Positions 7,808-14,432 of a stretch of 25,151 bases of DNA are shown piece by piece. Under the pieces are notes generated by a model that saw only the letters and a program-made list of their open reading frames with translations, had not been told where the DNA came from and did no database searches. Location: positions 1-25,151 of IMG/VR virus record IMGVR_UViG_3300042555_001595. The stretch is one strand, 5' to 3'. The position numbers were made by a program, and so were the translations under genes. Each line of letters begins with the position of its first letter. Positions within the stretch are counted from its first letter, which is position 1. The DNA comes from a virus.

Positions 7808-8244
7808 ACCGCATCTACCTCGGGGTCGGCCTCGCACTCGCGCTGGCCGGCCTCGGGTGGTTCGGGTACCGGACGGCCTACCAAGGCGGCTACGAGGCCG
7901 CTGAGGCGGCCGTCCGGTCGGAGTGGCACCTCGAGCGGGCACGCGCCGCAGAGGCCGCCAGAGAGGCCGAGGCGCTGATTTACGCCCGGCACCAGGAGGT
8001 GGAGCGTGGACTCAGCCAGAAACTCGACGCTGCTGATCGTCGCGGTCGCGACCTTGCTCGGCGGCTGCGTGACTCCCTTGCCGCCCCCGGCGTGCCCCAA
8101 GCCTGTGCCGATGCCCCCGCGCCTGATGGCCCCGCCGGAGAGCCCGGCGACGCGGGAGGCATTGGAGAAGCTCTTGCCGACCACCTCGCCGCCTGCGAGC
8201 GCGACGCCGCCCGATTCGCCGAGCTCCAGGGGCTCGTGAGGTGA
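7804..8244 (+). CDS. Rz: i-spanin Rz-like protein
   Basis: The start is GTG at 7804, overlapping the previous TGA. 146 aa. An N-terminal uncleaved membrane anchor (YLGVGLALALAGLGWFGYR, about residues 5-23) is followed by a long charged, Ala/Glu/Arg-rich coiled-coil region (about 30-95). The C-terminal part carries Cys residues (QACADAP and LAACERDAARF). This is the layout of inner-membrane spanins, which join an outer-membrane lipoprotein partner to disrupt the outer membrane after peptidoglycan is cut. The partner Rz1 is encoded entirely inside this gene in the +1 frame. Confidence 0.85.
   Translation: MNRIYLGVGLALALAGLGWFGYRTAYQGGYEAAEAAVRSEWHLERARAAEAAREAEALIYARHQEVERGLSQKLDAADRRGRDLARRLRDSLAAPGVPQACADAPAPDGPAGEPGDAGGIGEALADHLAACERDAARFAELQGLVR
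8006..8239 (+). CDS. Rz1: o-spanin Rz1-like lipoprotein nested in Rz
   Basis: GTG at 8006 has an ideal AGGAGG (7994-7999) six bases upstream. 77 aa. A short hydrophobic signal (LLIVAVATLLGGC) ends in a lipobox with Cys21, then a proline-rich chain (PLPPPACPKPVPMPPR) as in known Rz1 proteins. It would be lipidated and anchored to the outer membrane, pairing with the Rz C-terminus. It is fully contained in the Rz gene in another frame and ends five bases before the Rz stop. The lipobox has Gly at -2 and -1, which is acceptable. Confidence 0.85.
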   Translation: MDSARNSTLLIVAVATLLGGCVTPLPPPACPKPVPMPPRLMAPPESPATREALEKLLPTTSPPASATPPDSPSSRGS

Positions 8245-8561
8245 ATCGGCACGCTCGGCTAAAAATCCCGAAGCGGTTCAATTTGCACGGCCATCAAGTC
8301 ACGGTGCGGATCATCCCGCGCACCCGGTGGCCGCACTCGATGGATACCGTCGGGATGTACGACCCGACCCGTCACCGCATCGACCTGCGCGGCGATCTGG
8401 GCGACACCGAGCTCCAGCAAACCTTCTGTCACGAGTGGGCGCACTCGATGTTGACGGAGATGAACCACCCGCTAAACGACGACGAGGTGTTCGTGGACAA
8501 TTTGGCGAGCCTACTTCACCAATCCCTGACCACGTTCGACACCGGGGAAAGGTCGTGCTGA
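8241..8561 (+). CDS. Small zincin-like metallopeptidase (HEWAH motif)
   Basis: GTG at 8241 overlaps the TGA of Rz (GTGA). 106 aa. The motif FCHEWAHSML (His64, Glu65, His68) is a textbook HExxH zinc site, and Glu82 in NDDEVFVDNLA is a plausible third ligand. The rest is a short beta-rich N-terminus (VTVRIIPRTRWP ... RHRIDLRGD), which resembles minimal zincin folds found in phage genomes. No signal peptide is visible, so a cytoplasmic substrate is likely. Peptidase activity, a structural zinc role, or action on host proteins are all possible. The 3' end overlaps the metallophosphoesterase start by 7 bp. Confidence 0.7.
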   Translation: MNRHARLKIPKRFNLHGHQVTVRIIPRTRWPHSMDTVGMYDPTRHRIDLRGDLGDTELQQTFCHEWAHSMLTEMNHPLNDDEVFVDNLASLLHQSLTTFDTGERSC

Positions 8562-9556
8562 CCGCATCCGACCAAGACTTCATCGCGGCGTGGCAGCGGC
8601 TCAAGCGCCCCGGCGATGTGGCGAAGGCGCTCAACCTCTCGGTGCGGCAGGTGTTCACGCGCCGCCGGTCGCTCGAGACGAAGCACGGCATCGTGCTCAA
8701 CTCTGAGAACAGCAGGGTCTGCAACGAGAACACGCAAGGCCCGTCGGGCGCAGCCTTTCGCGCCAGCAAGCTCGCAGCCGAGCGGGCGGTCAAGTACGAG
8801 GGCGAGATGCACGACACCATCAAGGATGGCGTAGTGCTGGTGGCCTCCGACTGCCACTACTGGCCGGGCATCGTCACCGTCGCGCACGAGGCCTTCTGTC
8901 GGCTTGCCAAGAAGCTCAAACCTGAGATGGTCGTGCTGAATGGCGACATCCTCGATGGCGCTCGCATCTCAAGGCACCCGCGCATCATGTGGGAGCAGCA
9001 GCCGCACTTGAAGGACGAGATCCACACAGTGCAGGACCGCTGCGCCGAGATCGAGCGGGCGGCGGGCAAGGCCAAGCTCATCCGCACGATCGGCAACCAC
9101 GACGCACGGTTCGAGAACTACCTCTCCGGTCGCGTCGCCGAGGTCGAGGGGATGCCTGGCACCACCTTGCTCGACTTCCTGCCCAAGTGGCGCGCCGGCT
9201 GGGCGCTGCACTTGAACGCGCACGCCGACGGCTGGGTCTGTATCCGCCATCGCCCGGTCGCGGGCGGTCTGCACGCGGCCATCAACTCGACCCTCAAGGC
9301 CGGCGTATCATACGTCCACGGGCACCTTCACCAGCTCAAGGTCACGCCTTGGTCCGACTATCGCGGGCGGCGCTACGGGGTTGACTGTGGCACGATGGCC
9401 GACATCACCGGCCCGCAGTTCACCTACGTCGAGGCGGGACCGGTCAATTGGGCCTCGGGCTTCGCGGTGCTCACCTTCCGCGAGGGGCGGCTCCTGCCGC
9501 CCGAGATCGCAGTGGTCGAGGGCGGCAAGGCGTGGTTCCGAGGTGAGGCGGTTTGA
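8555..9556 (+). CDS. Calcineurin-like metallophosphoesterase with N-terminal HTH-like segment
   Basis: The chosen start is GTG 8555, overlapping the upstream stop by 7 bp; upstream in-frame codons translate an out-of-frame shadow of the zincin gene. 333 aa. All family motifs are present: D-x-H (Asp99, His101 in VASDCHYWPG), GDxxD (NGDILDG, about 130-134), GNHD (about 180-183) and GHxH (VHGHLHQ, about 256-259). These bind two metal ions and hydrolyse phosphodiesters or phosphomonoesters. The first 45 residues (FIAAWQRLKRPGDVAKALNLSVRQVFTRRRSLE) look like a helix-turn-helix, which suggests a nucleic-acid substrate. Placed after lysis genes and next to attP, it may be a late accessory gene. Substrate is unknown. 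Confidence 0.85.
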   Translation: MLTASDQDFIAAWQRLKRPGDVAKALNLSVRQVFTRRRSLETKHGIVLNSENSRVCNENTQGPSGAAFRASKLAAERAVKYEGEMHDTIKDGVVLVASDCHYWPGIVTVAHEAFCRLAKKLKPEMVVLNGDILDGARISRHPRIMWEQQPHLKDEIHTVQDRCAEIERAAGKAKLIRTIGNHDARFENYLSGRVAEVEGMPGTTLLDFLPKWRAGWALHLNAHADGWVCIRHRPVAGGLHAAINSTLKAGVSYVHGHLHQLKVTPWSDYRGRRYGVDCGTMADITGPQFTYVEAGPVNWASGFAVLTFREGRLLPPEIAVVEGGKAWFRGEAV

Positions 9557-9557
9557 C

Positions 9558-9580
9558 TGTGGGGAATTTGTGTACAGACT
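9558..9580 (+). repeat. attP-flanking direct repeat, left copy
   Basis: This 23-bp sequence begins TGTGGGGAATTTGTG and is identical to 9754-9776. It starts 2 bp after the metallophosphoesterase stop and lies 80 bp left of the tRNA core. It is a candidate arm-type integrase binding site. Confidence 0.75.
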
Positions 9581-9615
9581 ATCGGGAAACAGGGCTACTG
9601 TAGGGCATAGCAGTC

Positions 9616-9648
9616 CCTTGCAAATCAGCAAGTTGCTGATCTGCAAGG
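9616..9648. repeat. 33-bp near-perfect palindrome in attP
   Basis: Arms 9616-9631 and 9633-9648 are complementary at 15 of 16 positions around a single central G (CCTTGCAxATCAGCAA and its complement). It lies 12 bp before the tRNA core. A one-base loop argues against an RNA terminator and for a symmetric protein-binding site or cruciform. Confidence 0.75.
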
Positions 9649-9660
9649 AACTGTGTCATC

Positions 9661-9705
<45 letters not shown>

Positions 9706-9750
9706 AATAAATCAGGCACTTACGACGAAACGAGAAAGACCTGAAACGAC

Positions 9751-9786
9751 GATTGTGGGGAATTTGTGTACAGACTCCCCACAATC
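9751..9786. repeat. Inverted repeat overlapping the integrase stop
   Basis: GATTGTGGGGA (9751-9761) pairs perfectly with TCCCCACAATC (9776-9786) across a 14-nt loop. It could slow transcription from either side, but no T-run follows in either direction. I therefore do not call it an intrinsic terminator. Confidence 0.6.
9754..9776 (+). repeat. attP-flanking direct repeat, right copy
   Basis: Exact copy of 9558-9580, 48 bp right of the tRNA core and immediately before the integrase stop codon. It is embedded in an 11-bp inverted repeat (9751-9761 with 9776-9786), which the left copy does not have. Confidence 0.75.
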
Positions 9787-10777
9787 AGTTCAGGCGCGAG
9801 GACAATCGCTCCGCCGCGCTGATCAAATGATCGACCGGCAGGTGGACGTAGTTGTCGATCATCGCGGGGGACTTCCACCCGCCCAGATCCTGCAGCGTCT
9901 TGCGATCGGTGCCATCCAACGCGAGCCAACTGGCGAAGGTGTGCCGGATGTCGTGGAACCGAAACCCGATCGGCAGCCCGGCGCGCGCGGTGTACCGCTT
10001 CCACTGGTGATGACAGATCGGCTCGACCGGGAACACCCGCGCCTCGGAGCGCACCTGCTGCTCGAGCAGGGCCTTCGCGGCTGAGTTCAGCGGGCACACG
10101 ATCAGGTTCCCCGCCTTGGTGTCGATCGGCTGCACCCAGCAAAGACCCCGCGCAAGGTCCACCCGGTCCCAGGTGAGCCCGAACACGTTCGACTTGCGAA
10201 GCCCCGTCATGAAGGCGAACCCGACCGCAGCGCGCAGCCCCGCCGGCAGCACCTCGAGCAGCGCCTTGGCCTGCGCCGGGGTGGCGATGACCATGCGGCT
10301 GCCGTCGCGCTTGTCGCCATAGGTGCGCAGCGCCGGCACCTGCTCGATCCACTCCCAGTCGCGGCAGGCCGTGTTCAGCACCGAGCGCAGCGTGATGATG
10401 TAGTTGTTGCGCGTGCCAGGCGTCGCCGGCGTGCCCTTGCGCGTGACGAGCTGCTCGATCTGCTCAGCCGCCCACGAGCGCGTGATCTCCGTGAGCGACA
10501 TGCCCTCGGCGCGTGCACACCAGAACGCGAGGTGGTGGGTGTAGTCGCGGATGGCGCTCGCCTTGGCGTGCTCGGCGAGCCATCGCTCGGCGGCCTCGGT
10601 GAGTGAGCGCGGCTGCTTCGCGCCGAGCTTCTCCTGGCGCCAGAGCTGCGCCTTTAGTTGGTCGTGGAGTTCCTGCGCCGCTTTTCGATCAGATGTCTCA
10701 GCAGAGCGCCTGAGTCGCCCGCCGTTCGCGAGCGGGATGTCGAGATGGTAGGTATTGCCGCGTTTGTGGATGGACAT
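9785..10777 (-). CDS. int: Tyrosine-recombinase integrase
   Basis: Catalyses site-specific integration at attP, which adjoins its 3' end. A possible longer start at 10786 gives 333 aa (MQTMSIHKRG..), but AAGGAG is then only 2 nt away. From the ATG at 10777 the spacing is 11 nt, so I prefer 330 aa. In 333-aa numbering the catalytic set is complete: Arg197 (MTGLRKSN), Lys224 (DTKAGN), His278 and Arg281 (FHDIRHTFA), Trp304 in the His/Trp position (GGWKSP) and Tyr313 (IDNYVHL). An N-terminal arm-binding segment (residues about 5-50) and a core-binding SAM-like domain (about 60-150) precede the catalytic part. The 5' end overlaps the excisionase gene. Confidence 0.95.
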   Translation of the reverse strand: MSIHKRGNTYHLDIPLANGGRLRRSAETSDRKAAQELHDQLKAQLWRQEKLGAKQPRSLTEAAERWLAEHAKASAIRDYTHHLAFWCARAEGMSLTEITRSWAAEQIEQLVTRKGTPATPGTRNNYIITLRSVLNTACRDWEWIEQVPALRTYGDKRDGSRMVIATPAQAKALLEVLPAGLRAAVGFAFMTGLRKSNVFGLTWDRVDLARGLCWVQPIDTKAGNLIVCPLNSAAKALLEQQVRSEARVFPVEPICHHQWKRYTARAGLPIGFRFHDIRHTFASWLALDGTDRKTLQDLGGWKSPAMIDNYVHLPVDHLISAAERLSSRLN

Positions 10778-10971
10778 GGTTTGCATCGCTCCTTGGTTGC
10801 TTCGAGGATCTCCGCGACGTTCACCCGAATCGCGATGCCGAACCTGTAGTGCGGCACCTCGCCCCGGTCAACGAGCCGGCGGAGCGTCTTCACGCTAACA
10901 CCGAGTCGCACCGCCGCGTCAGCAAGTGAGGTAAGCACCTGCTGTTGAGATTCTCGCAACACTTCACCCAT
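10654..10971 (-). CDS. xis: Excisionase-like MerR-type HTH protein
   Basis: 105 aa from the ATG at 10971. Residues about 13-58 (LADAAVRLGVSVKTLRRLVDR, then GEVPHYRFGIAIRVNVAEIL) form a typical winged HTH of the excisionase/MerR-like DNA-binding family. Its place directly upstream of int suggests a recombination directionality factor, and it may also regulate int. The C-terminal 40 residues, Ser/Arg-rich and low in order, are encoded by DNA that also encodes the integrase N-terminus in another frame (about 124-133 bp overlap). The start overlaps the upstream gene's stop by 8 bp. Confidence 0.85.
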   Translation of the reverse strand: MGEVLRESQQQVLTSLADAAVRLGVSVKTLRRLVDRGEVPHYRFGIAIRVNVAEILEATKERCKPCPSTNAAIPTISTSRSRTAGDSGALLRHLIEKRRRNSTTN

Positions 10972-11290
10972 CTGTCAACTCTCCGCGCATGAGCGGCAGA
11001 AAGTCCTCAAGTTTCATGACGATGCGCCACGGCTGGCCGTTCTGGCGGTAGGCCACGACGGGCACTTCGCTGGGCTGGCAGTGCGCCTCGATCTGGCGGC
11101 ACCAGGCGGGGAGCGCAAGCGTCTCGCGGCGCTTGGCCTCGATGCGGAACTTGCCCACCTGGATGTCATCCCCGCTGTCGCGGGCTTGGCCGAGCTTGCG
11201 CTTCACCACGAACCCGAGCTCGTCGCTCAGGATCTGCGCCAGCTCCCGCTCCGCCGCTGCGCCTTTGTTCCGTGACATCCTTCCGCCCAT
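10964..11290 (-). CDS. Putative PD-(D/E)XK nuclease (Holliday-junction-resolvase-like)
   Basis: The start at ATG 11290 (MGGRMSRNKG) is favoured by AGGAG with 8 nt spacing; the inner ATG at 11278 has none at proper distance. 108 aa. The pattern is that of small PD-(D/E)XK proteins: an N-terminal helix with Lys and Glu (RNKGAAAERELAQIL), then Arg/Lys-rich strands, an Asp pair (ARDSGDDI), and the core IEAKRRE (E-x-K). The tail contains AWCRQIEAH and PVVAYRQNGQPWR. It may resolve or process branched DNA together with the neighbouring recombination genes. Activity and substrate are inferred; the family fit is by motif only. Confidence 0.7.
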   Translation of the reverse strand: MGGRMSRNKGAAAERELAQILSDELGFVVKRKLGQARDSGDDIQVGKFRIEAKRRETLALPAWCRQIEAHCQPSEVPVVAYRQNGQPWRIVMKLEDFLPLMRGELTDG

Positions 11291-11328
11291 CTTTAAAGCT
11301 CCTGCGCCACCAGTGGCACCCTTTGGGT

Positions 11329-11625
11329 TTAGTTGCCACGCGGATCTTCGCCCGCGAGCAGCCGTGCGTAGAACAGGAGCTTGCCGGCCTCCTGCTTCGG
11401 GTCGTCCTTCGCGCCCAGCCGCCAGTTGTACTTGGCGACCTGCCCGCGCAGGTACCCGCGCCACTCGTCCTCGGAGAGCTGCGCGCGGATGGCGTCGATG
11501 CACTCGACGCCGCCCCGGTTGTAGTGCGCCGGGCGCTTGACCAGGTCGAACTCCTGCACGGATATCCCGCACTTGTGGTGATCGTCCCAGACCTCGCCGC
11601 AGCGTTGGCAGACGTTCTTGTTCAT
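11329..11625 (-). CDS. DUF3310-family protein with N-terminal zinc-ribbon-like motif
   Basis: 98 aa from the ATG at 11625. Residues about 30-90 (RPAHYNRGGVECIDAI, then YLRGQVAKYNWRLG and DPKQEAGKLLFYA) match the conserved pattern of DUF3310 proteins, widespread in phage early regions. Their function is not established; they are sometimes annotated as nucleotide-kinase-like. The N-terminus CQRCGEVWDDHHKCG contains a CxxC and a later HHxxC that could bind zinc. It lies 7 bp downstream of the Cas4-like nuclease gene and is presumably in the same transcript. Confidence 0.85.
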   Translation of the reverse strand: MNKNVCQRCGEVWDDHHKCGISVQEFDLVKRPAHYNRGGVECIDAIRAQLSEDEWRGYLRGQVAKYNWRLGAKDDPKQEAGKLLFYARLLAGEDPRGN

Positions 11626-11632
11626 GCGCGCC

Positions 11633-12742
11633 TCAGAACGGAATCGGGTCGTTGAAGTCGGCGTCGTCGGCCACCGGCGGCAGGTTCGACAGGTCGCGCT
11701 TCTTGCCGCGCCGCGGCGTGCTCTCGGTCACCTTCGCGCTGAACACCTTGCGCATCGCCTCGACCACGGGCTCGGTCACCGTGCCGGCGCTTGAGGCCGC
11801 GAGCTCCTTGCTCGAGTAGCCGTCTGGGCCGTTGCGGAACGTCTTGCCGGTGTCCTTGTGCGTGTACTCGATGTACCCGTTGCCGCCGTCCACCGCCTCG
11901 CCGAACGGCACCAGCGCCGGGATGAAGAGGTGCTGGTCGCACGCCGTGCGCTGCGCAGCCTTGTCGAGCGCCCGGTTGTGCGTCTCACAGTGCCAGGCGC
12001 CGGCCTTGACCGGCGTCGAGTGCGCGCAGGTCCTGCAGCTCACCTCGGCCACCTTGCCGCCGTGGCAAAGGTCGTGGAAGGTGCAGAACTTGCACTTGTA
12101 GTGCGCCGGGTCTTCGGAGAGCTTGGCGGGCGGACTCGGCGCGTCGATGACCCTCTTCGCGCGCGCGCGCAGAGCGTCGAATGCCTCGGAGTCGAAGTGA
12201 ACCCACTCGGTGTAGATCTCGTCGTTGTCCTTGTTGACGGCGAAGTAGAGCGCACGCTCGACGCCGAGCAGGCCCATGTAGATCTGCATCTGCGCGTAGT
12301 GCTGCGGCTTGCTGTCGGCCACGCCGAGCTTCCTCATCTCGGTGAAACTCTTGGCCGAGTGCGTCTTGACCTCGAGGATCGCCCAGGACTTCGGGGCTTC
12401 GGGGAAGCCCTTGCCGATGCCGTCCACCGAGCCGCCGAAGTGCCCGCCCTCATCGCGGCAGTCGATCTGCTTGCCGCCCTCGTCGGTGTGCAGCTCCACG
12501 CCGATGGCGCGCAGCTCCTCGGCGACGACCGCCTCCTCGCGCTTGCCGCGATCGAACAGGCGCAGCATCCGCCCCTCCCAGGTGGGCGTCGTCGCCCACC
12601 GGAAGGACAGCCAGATGTGCCGGTCGCAGTCGTGGCCGATCAGCGACGCGCCCAAGTGCTCGCGGTGTTCCTGCGTCTGCGCACCCCGCCACCGAATGAC
12701 GGCCTCCCCAGTCGTGTGCTGCGACGCAGGGACCTGCGGCAT
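11633..12742 (-). CDS. Cas4/RecB-like PD-(D/E)XK exonuclease with Fe-S-type cysteines
   Basis: 369 aa; the ATG at 12742 directly abuts the TAA of the upstream gene. The RecB-nuclease core is visible: Asp107 (GGSVDGIG), Glu124 and Lys126 (ILEVKTH), then QHYAQMQIYMGLLG with Gln/Tyr as in Cas4/AddB. Four cysteines (Cys39, then Cys217, Cys220 and Cys226 in KCKFCTFHDLC) have the split one-plus-three spacing that holds a 4Fe-4S cluster in that family. A second Cys set (236, 239, 252, 268) suggests an added zinc ribbon. It probably resects DNA ends to give single strands for the Sak4-like ATPase encoded two genes upstream. Confidence 0.85.
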   Translation of the reverse strand: MPQVPASQHTTGEAVIRWRGAQTQEHREHLGASLIGHDCDRHIWLSFRWATTPTWEGRMLRLFDRGKREEAVVAEELRAIGVELHTDEGGKQIDCRDEGGHFGGSVDGIGKGFPEAPKSWAILEVKTHSAKSFTEMRKLGVADSKPQHYAQMQIYMGLLGVERALYFAVNKDNDEIYTEWVHFDSEAFDALRARAKRVIDAPSPPAKLSEDPAHYKCKFCTFHDLCHGGKVAEVSCRTCAHSTPVKAGAWHCETHNRALDKAAQRTACDQHLFIPALVPFGEAVDGGNGYIEYTHKDTGKTFRNGPDGYSSKELAASSAGTVTEPVVEAMRKVFSAKVTESTPRRGKKRDLSNLPPVADDADFNDPIPF

Positions 12743-13222
12743 TTACTTCTTCTCCCAGGGCCGCGCAGCCGCCGCCGGCTTCGCCCCAGGGGAGGAGGGC
12801 GATGCCGGAGACGGCCGCGAGGCTTGCTTGGAAGAGGTGGCTGCGTAGCCCATCACGCGGTTGCGCGAGGGGTCCTTGCGATCGAGGTCGATCTCGGCGA
12901 GCACCGGGCGGTCGTGCAACTGCTCGGTGTCGGTCAGGTTCGTGACGCCGGCCGCGAGGCAGAGCATCTGCAGCTGGCGCTTGGCGATGTCCTCGGCGGT
13001 CTTGTTCGGGTTGCTGATGTTGAGCCGGTCCCAGATGCGCCGGCCGCCGTGCGGGCCGTCGAGCACCTGCAGCGTGAGCTCGATGTACTGGCCGGTCCCG
13101 GCCTGCGTGGTCTTCAGGTCGCTCGAGATCACGGCGACCTCGTACATGCCCTTGGGCAGCGGGGCGCGCTCGGGAGCGGGTGCTGCAACATGGGTGGCAG
13201 CGTCGAAGTTGAATTGCGGCAT
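12743..13222 (-). CDS. DUF669-family protein, probable phage ssDNA-binding protein
   Basis: 159 aa from the ATG at 13222 (AAGGAA about 9 nt upstream, overlapping the previous gene's TAA). The conserved DUF669 core is clear: GMYEVAVISSDLKTT, AGTGQYIELTLQVLDG, RRIWDRLNISNPN, and a C-terminal helix AKRQLQMLCLAAGV. The tail is low-complexity Ser/Pro/Ala and ends in RPWEKK, reminiscent of SSB-type flexible tails though less acidic. DUF669 genes usually sit beside an AAA ATPase and a RecB-like nuclease, as here. An SSB-like role in recombination is inferred from context. Confidence 0.85.
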   Translation of the reverse strand: MPQFNFDAATHVAAPAPERAPLPKGMYEVAVISSDLKTTQAGTGQYIELTLQVLDGPHGGRRIWDRLNISNPNKTAEDIAKRQLQMLCLAAGVTNLTDTEQLHDRPVLAEIDLDRKDPSRNRVMGYAATSSKQASRPSPASPSSPGAKPAAAARPWEKK

Positions 13223-13235
13223 CGTCGTTGTTTCC

Positions 13236-13967
13236 TTAGTTGGTGATTGCAGACTCAAAGGCCTCCCACGAGAGCGCGATGCTCTCGGGCAGGTTGTATC
13301 GGTTCTTCGCCATGTAGGCCGGCTTTTCGGCGGTGTAGAGCAGACGCTCTCCGGTCGAGACGCCGCGGTTGTTGGTCTTGTTGAACCCCACGTCGTCCTT
13401 CTTGACGATCGTGCGGTAGTTCGCAAAGAGCACCGCGTCCGACCACTCGCGCACGAGGGCGCTCGAGCGCGTCTGCAGCTTCGGCTGATAGCGGTCGTAC
13501 GGCTCGACTTCCGGCGAGTCGAACCGCTTGATCTCGGTGTGCGCGATGAGGATGCAGATCATGCCCTTGTCGTTCCTGAGCGCGTTGAGACCGTCGAGCA
13601 CCTGCCGCCACTTCTCGGCGGCGATGAGCGCCCCCTTGCCGTAGGCGAGGTCCTTGGCGTCGTGCGTGCTTTCGATCTCGCGCCAGATGAGGGTTTCGAG
13701 CCAGTCGAGCGAATCGATCACCACGGTGCGAAAATCGTGATCTCCGTCATAGAGCGCCTGGATCGCGTCGAGCACGTCGCCCGGCTTCTTCGAGATCGGG
13801 AAGTGCTCGACCTGCAACGACCCAAGGCCGTCTTCGGTCAGGATGAAAATGGGGTTCGGAGCGGCAGCGGCGAAAGTGCTCTTGCCGATACCCTCGACGC
13901 CGTACACCGTCACGCGCGGCGCGGCGATGGCGGTGTTCTTCTTGATGGACTTGAGATCAAAAGCCAT
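13236..13967 (-). CDS. Sak4-like RecA-fold ATPase (AAA_24 family), probable recombinase
   Basis: ATG 13967 has GAGGAGG six bases upstream; a longer in-frame extension is a shadow. 243 aa. Walker A is YGVEGIGKST (residues 22-31) and Walker B is TVVIDSLDWLE (81-91), followed by ILIAHTEIKRF and a C-terminal region with RYNLPESIALSW. This is the RecA-core-only layout of AAA_24 proteins, some of which (Sak4 group) are phage single-strand annealing or strand-pairing proteins that act with a cognate SSB. Clustering with DUF669 and the Cas4-like nuclease supports this. A role in other DNA metabolism cannot be excluded. Confidence 0.85.
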   Translation of the reverse strand: MAFDLKSIKKNTAIAAPRVTVYGVEGIGKSTFAAAAPNPIFILTEDGLGSLQVEHFPISKKPGDVLDAIQALYDGDHDFRTVVIDSLDWLETLIWREIESTHDAKDLAYGKGALIAAEKWRQVLDGLNALRNDKGMICILIAHTEIKRFDSPEVEPYDRYQPKLQTRSSALVREWSDAVLFANYRTIVKKDDVGFNKTNNRGVSTGERLLYTAEKPAYMAKNRYNLPESIALSWEAFESAITN

Positions 13968-13968
13968 A

Positions 13969-14340
13969 TCAGGCCTCCTCGATGACGATGTAAGTTTTGG
14001 CTGGCTTGACGGTGATCGCCGGGGCGAGCTCGCGCCAGAGATCGGGTCGCTCCGAGCGGATGGCTCGCAGCATCGATTCGTCCGCCTCAATCTTTGTGCG
14101 ATAAACTTTAGTCGGCCAAAGTGCCGTTATTTTTAACAACAAATCTGCGTCGACTTTGTACGCCAACTTACCAACCGTCTTGAGCTTCATGCCGTTTTGA
14201 AGTACAGCGCTCGAGCTGCCCTCTTCCTTGGCGGGGAAGAGCGTGAGGATCTGCTGCTCGATCTCGACACGCCGCGCGTTCGCGGCAGACTCGTCTCGCT
14301 TCGCTTGCAGCCAGTGCTGCGCGAGTTCTTCTGCGGTCAT
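13969..14340 (-). CDS. Hypothetical protein, 123 aa, first gene of recombination operon
   Basis: The start at ATG 14340 (MTAEELAQHWLQAKRDE) has GAGG 10 nt upstream; its stop is one base from the next gene's ATG. The N-terminal half is a charged helix (AANARRVEIEQQILTLF); the rest is beta-rich, with LQNGMKLKTVGKLAYKVD and a Lys-rich C-terminus (ITVKPAKTYIVIEEA). Genes of this type often precede AAA_24/Sak4 genes in phage recombination blocks, but I know of no assigned function. It may be a partner of the ATPase. Confidence 0.75.
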   Translation of the reverse strand: MTAEELAQHWLQAKRDESAANARRVEIEQQILTLFPAKEEGSSSAVLQNGMKLKTVGKLAYKVDADLLLKITALWPTKVYRTKIEADESMLRAIRSERPDLWRELAPAITVKPAKTYIVIEEA

Positions 14341-14410
14341 CGTTATAGCCTCGTGGTGGGGGCGGGGGAGGAAGTTAGCATCGTGATGCGAAAAGCGCAA
14401 CACCTAGAGC
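14341..14410 (-). promoter_or_regulatory. Candidate promoter/operator for the leftward recombination-int operon
   Basis: The repressor transcript appears to end at the terminator next door, so the operon from 14340 leftward needs its own promoter. On the minus strand TTGCGC, 17 nt and TAACTT are spaced like -35/-10 elements, but each matches consensus at only three of six bases. Between them lies an imperfect palindrome (14375-14392, core GCATCGTGATGC). The CGTGATG word recurs in the repressor-cro gap (15044-15050). Confidence 0.35.
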
Positions 14411-14432
14411 AAAAGGCCCGGTTATACCGGGC
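14411..14432 (-). terminator. Rho-independent terminator after the repressor gene
   Basis: Reading leftward, a perfect 7-bp stem GCCCGGT/ACCGGGC with a 3-nt loop (14416-14432) is followed by CTTTTG. The stem overlaps the repressor stop codon (14422-14424). The T-run is short (four). Confidence 0.65.

Noticed and set aside
8327-8554. Longer version of the metallophosphoesterase starting at 8327
   Set aside because: This segment overlaps the zincin gene out of frame and encodes Arg/Pro-rich shadow sequence; the family-like sequence begins at GTG 8555.
11858-13246. Long plus-strand frame opposite the nuclease and DUF669 genes
   Set aside because: Antisense shadow of genes with clear PD-(D/E)XK and DUF669 motifs; its own translation has no recognisable features.
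12743-13426. Upstream extension of the DUF669 gene to 13426
   Set aside because: It overlaps the Sak4-like gene out of frame; the ATG at 13222 has a ribosome site and matches the expected family start.
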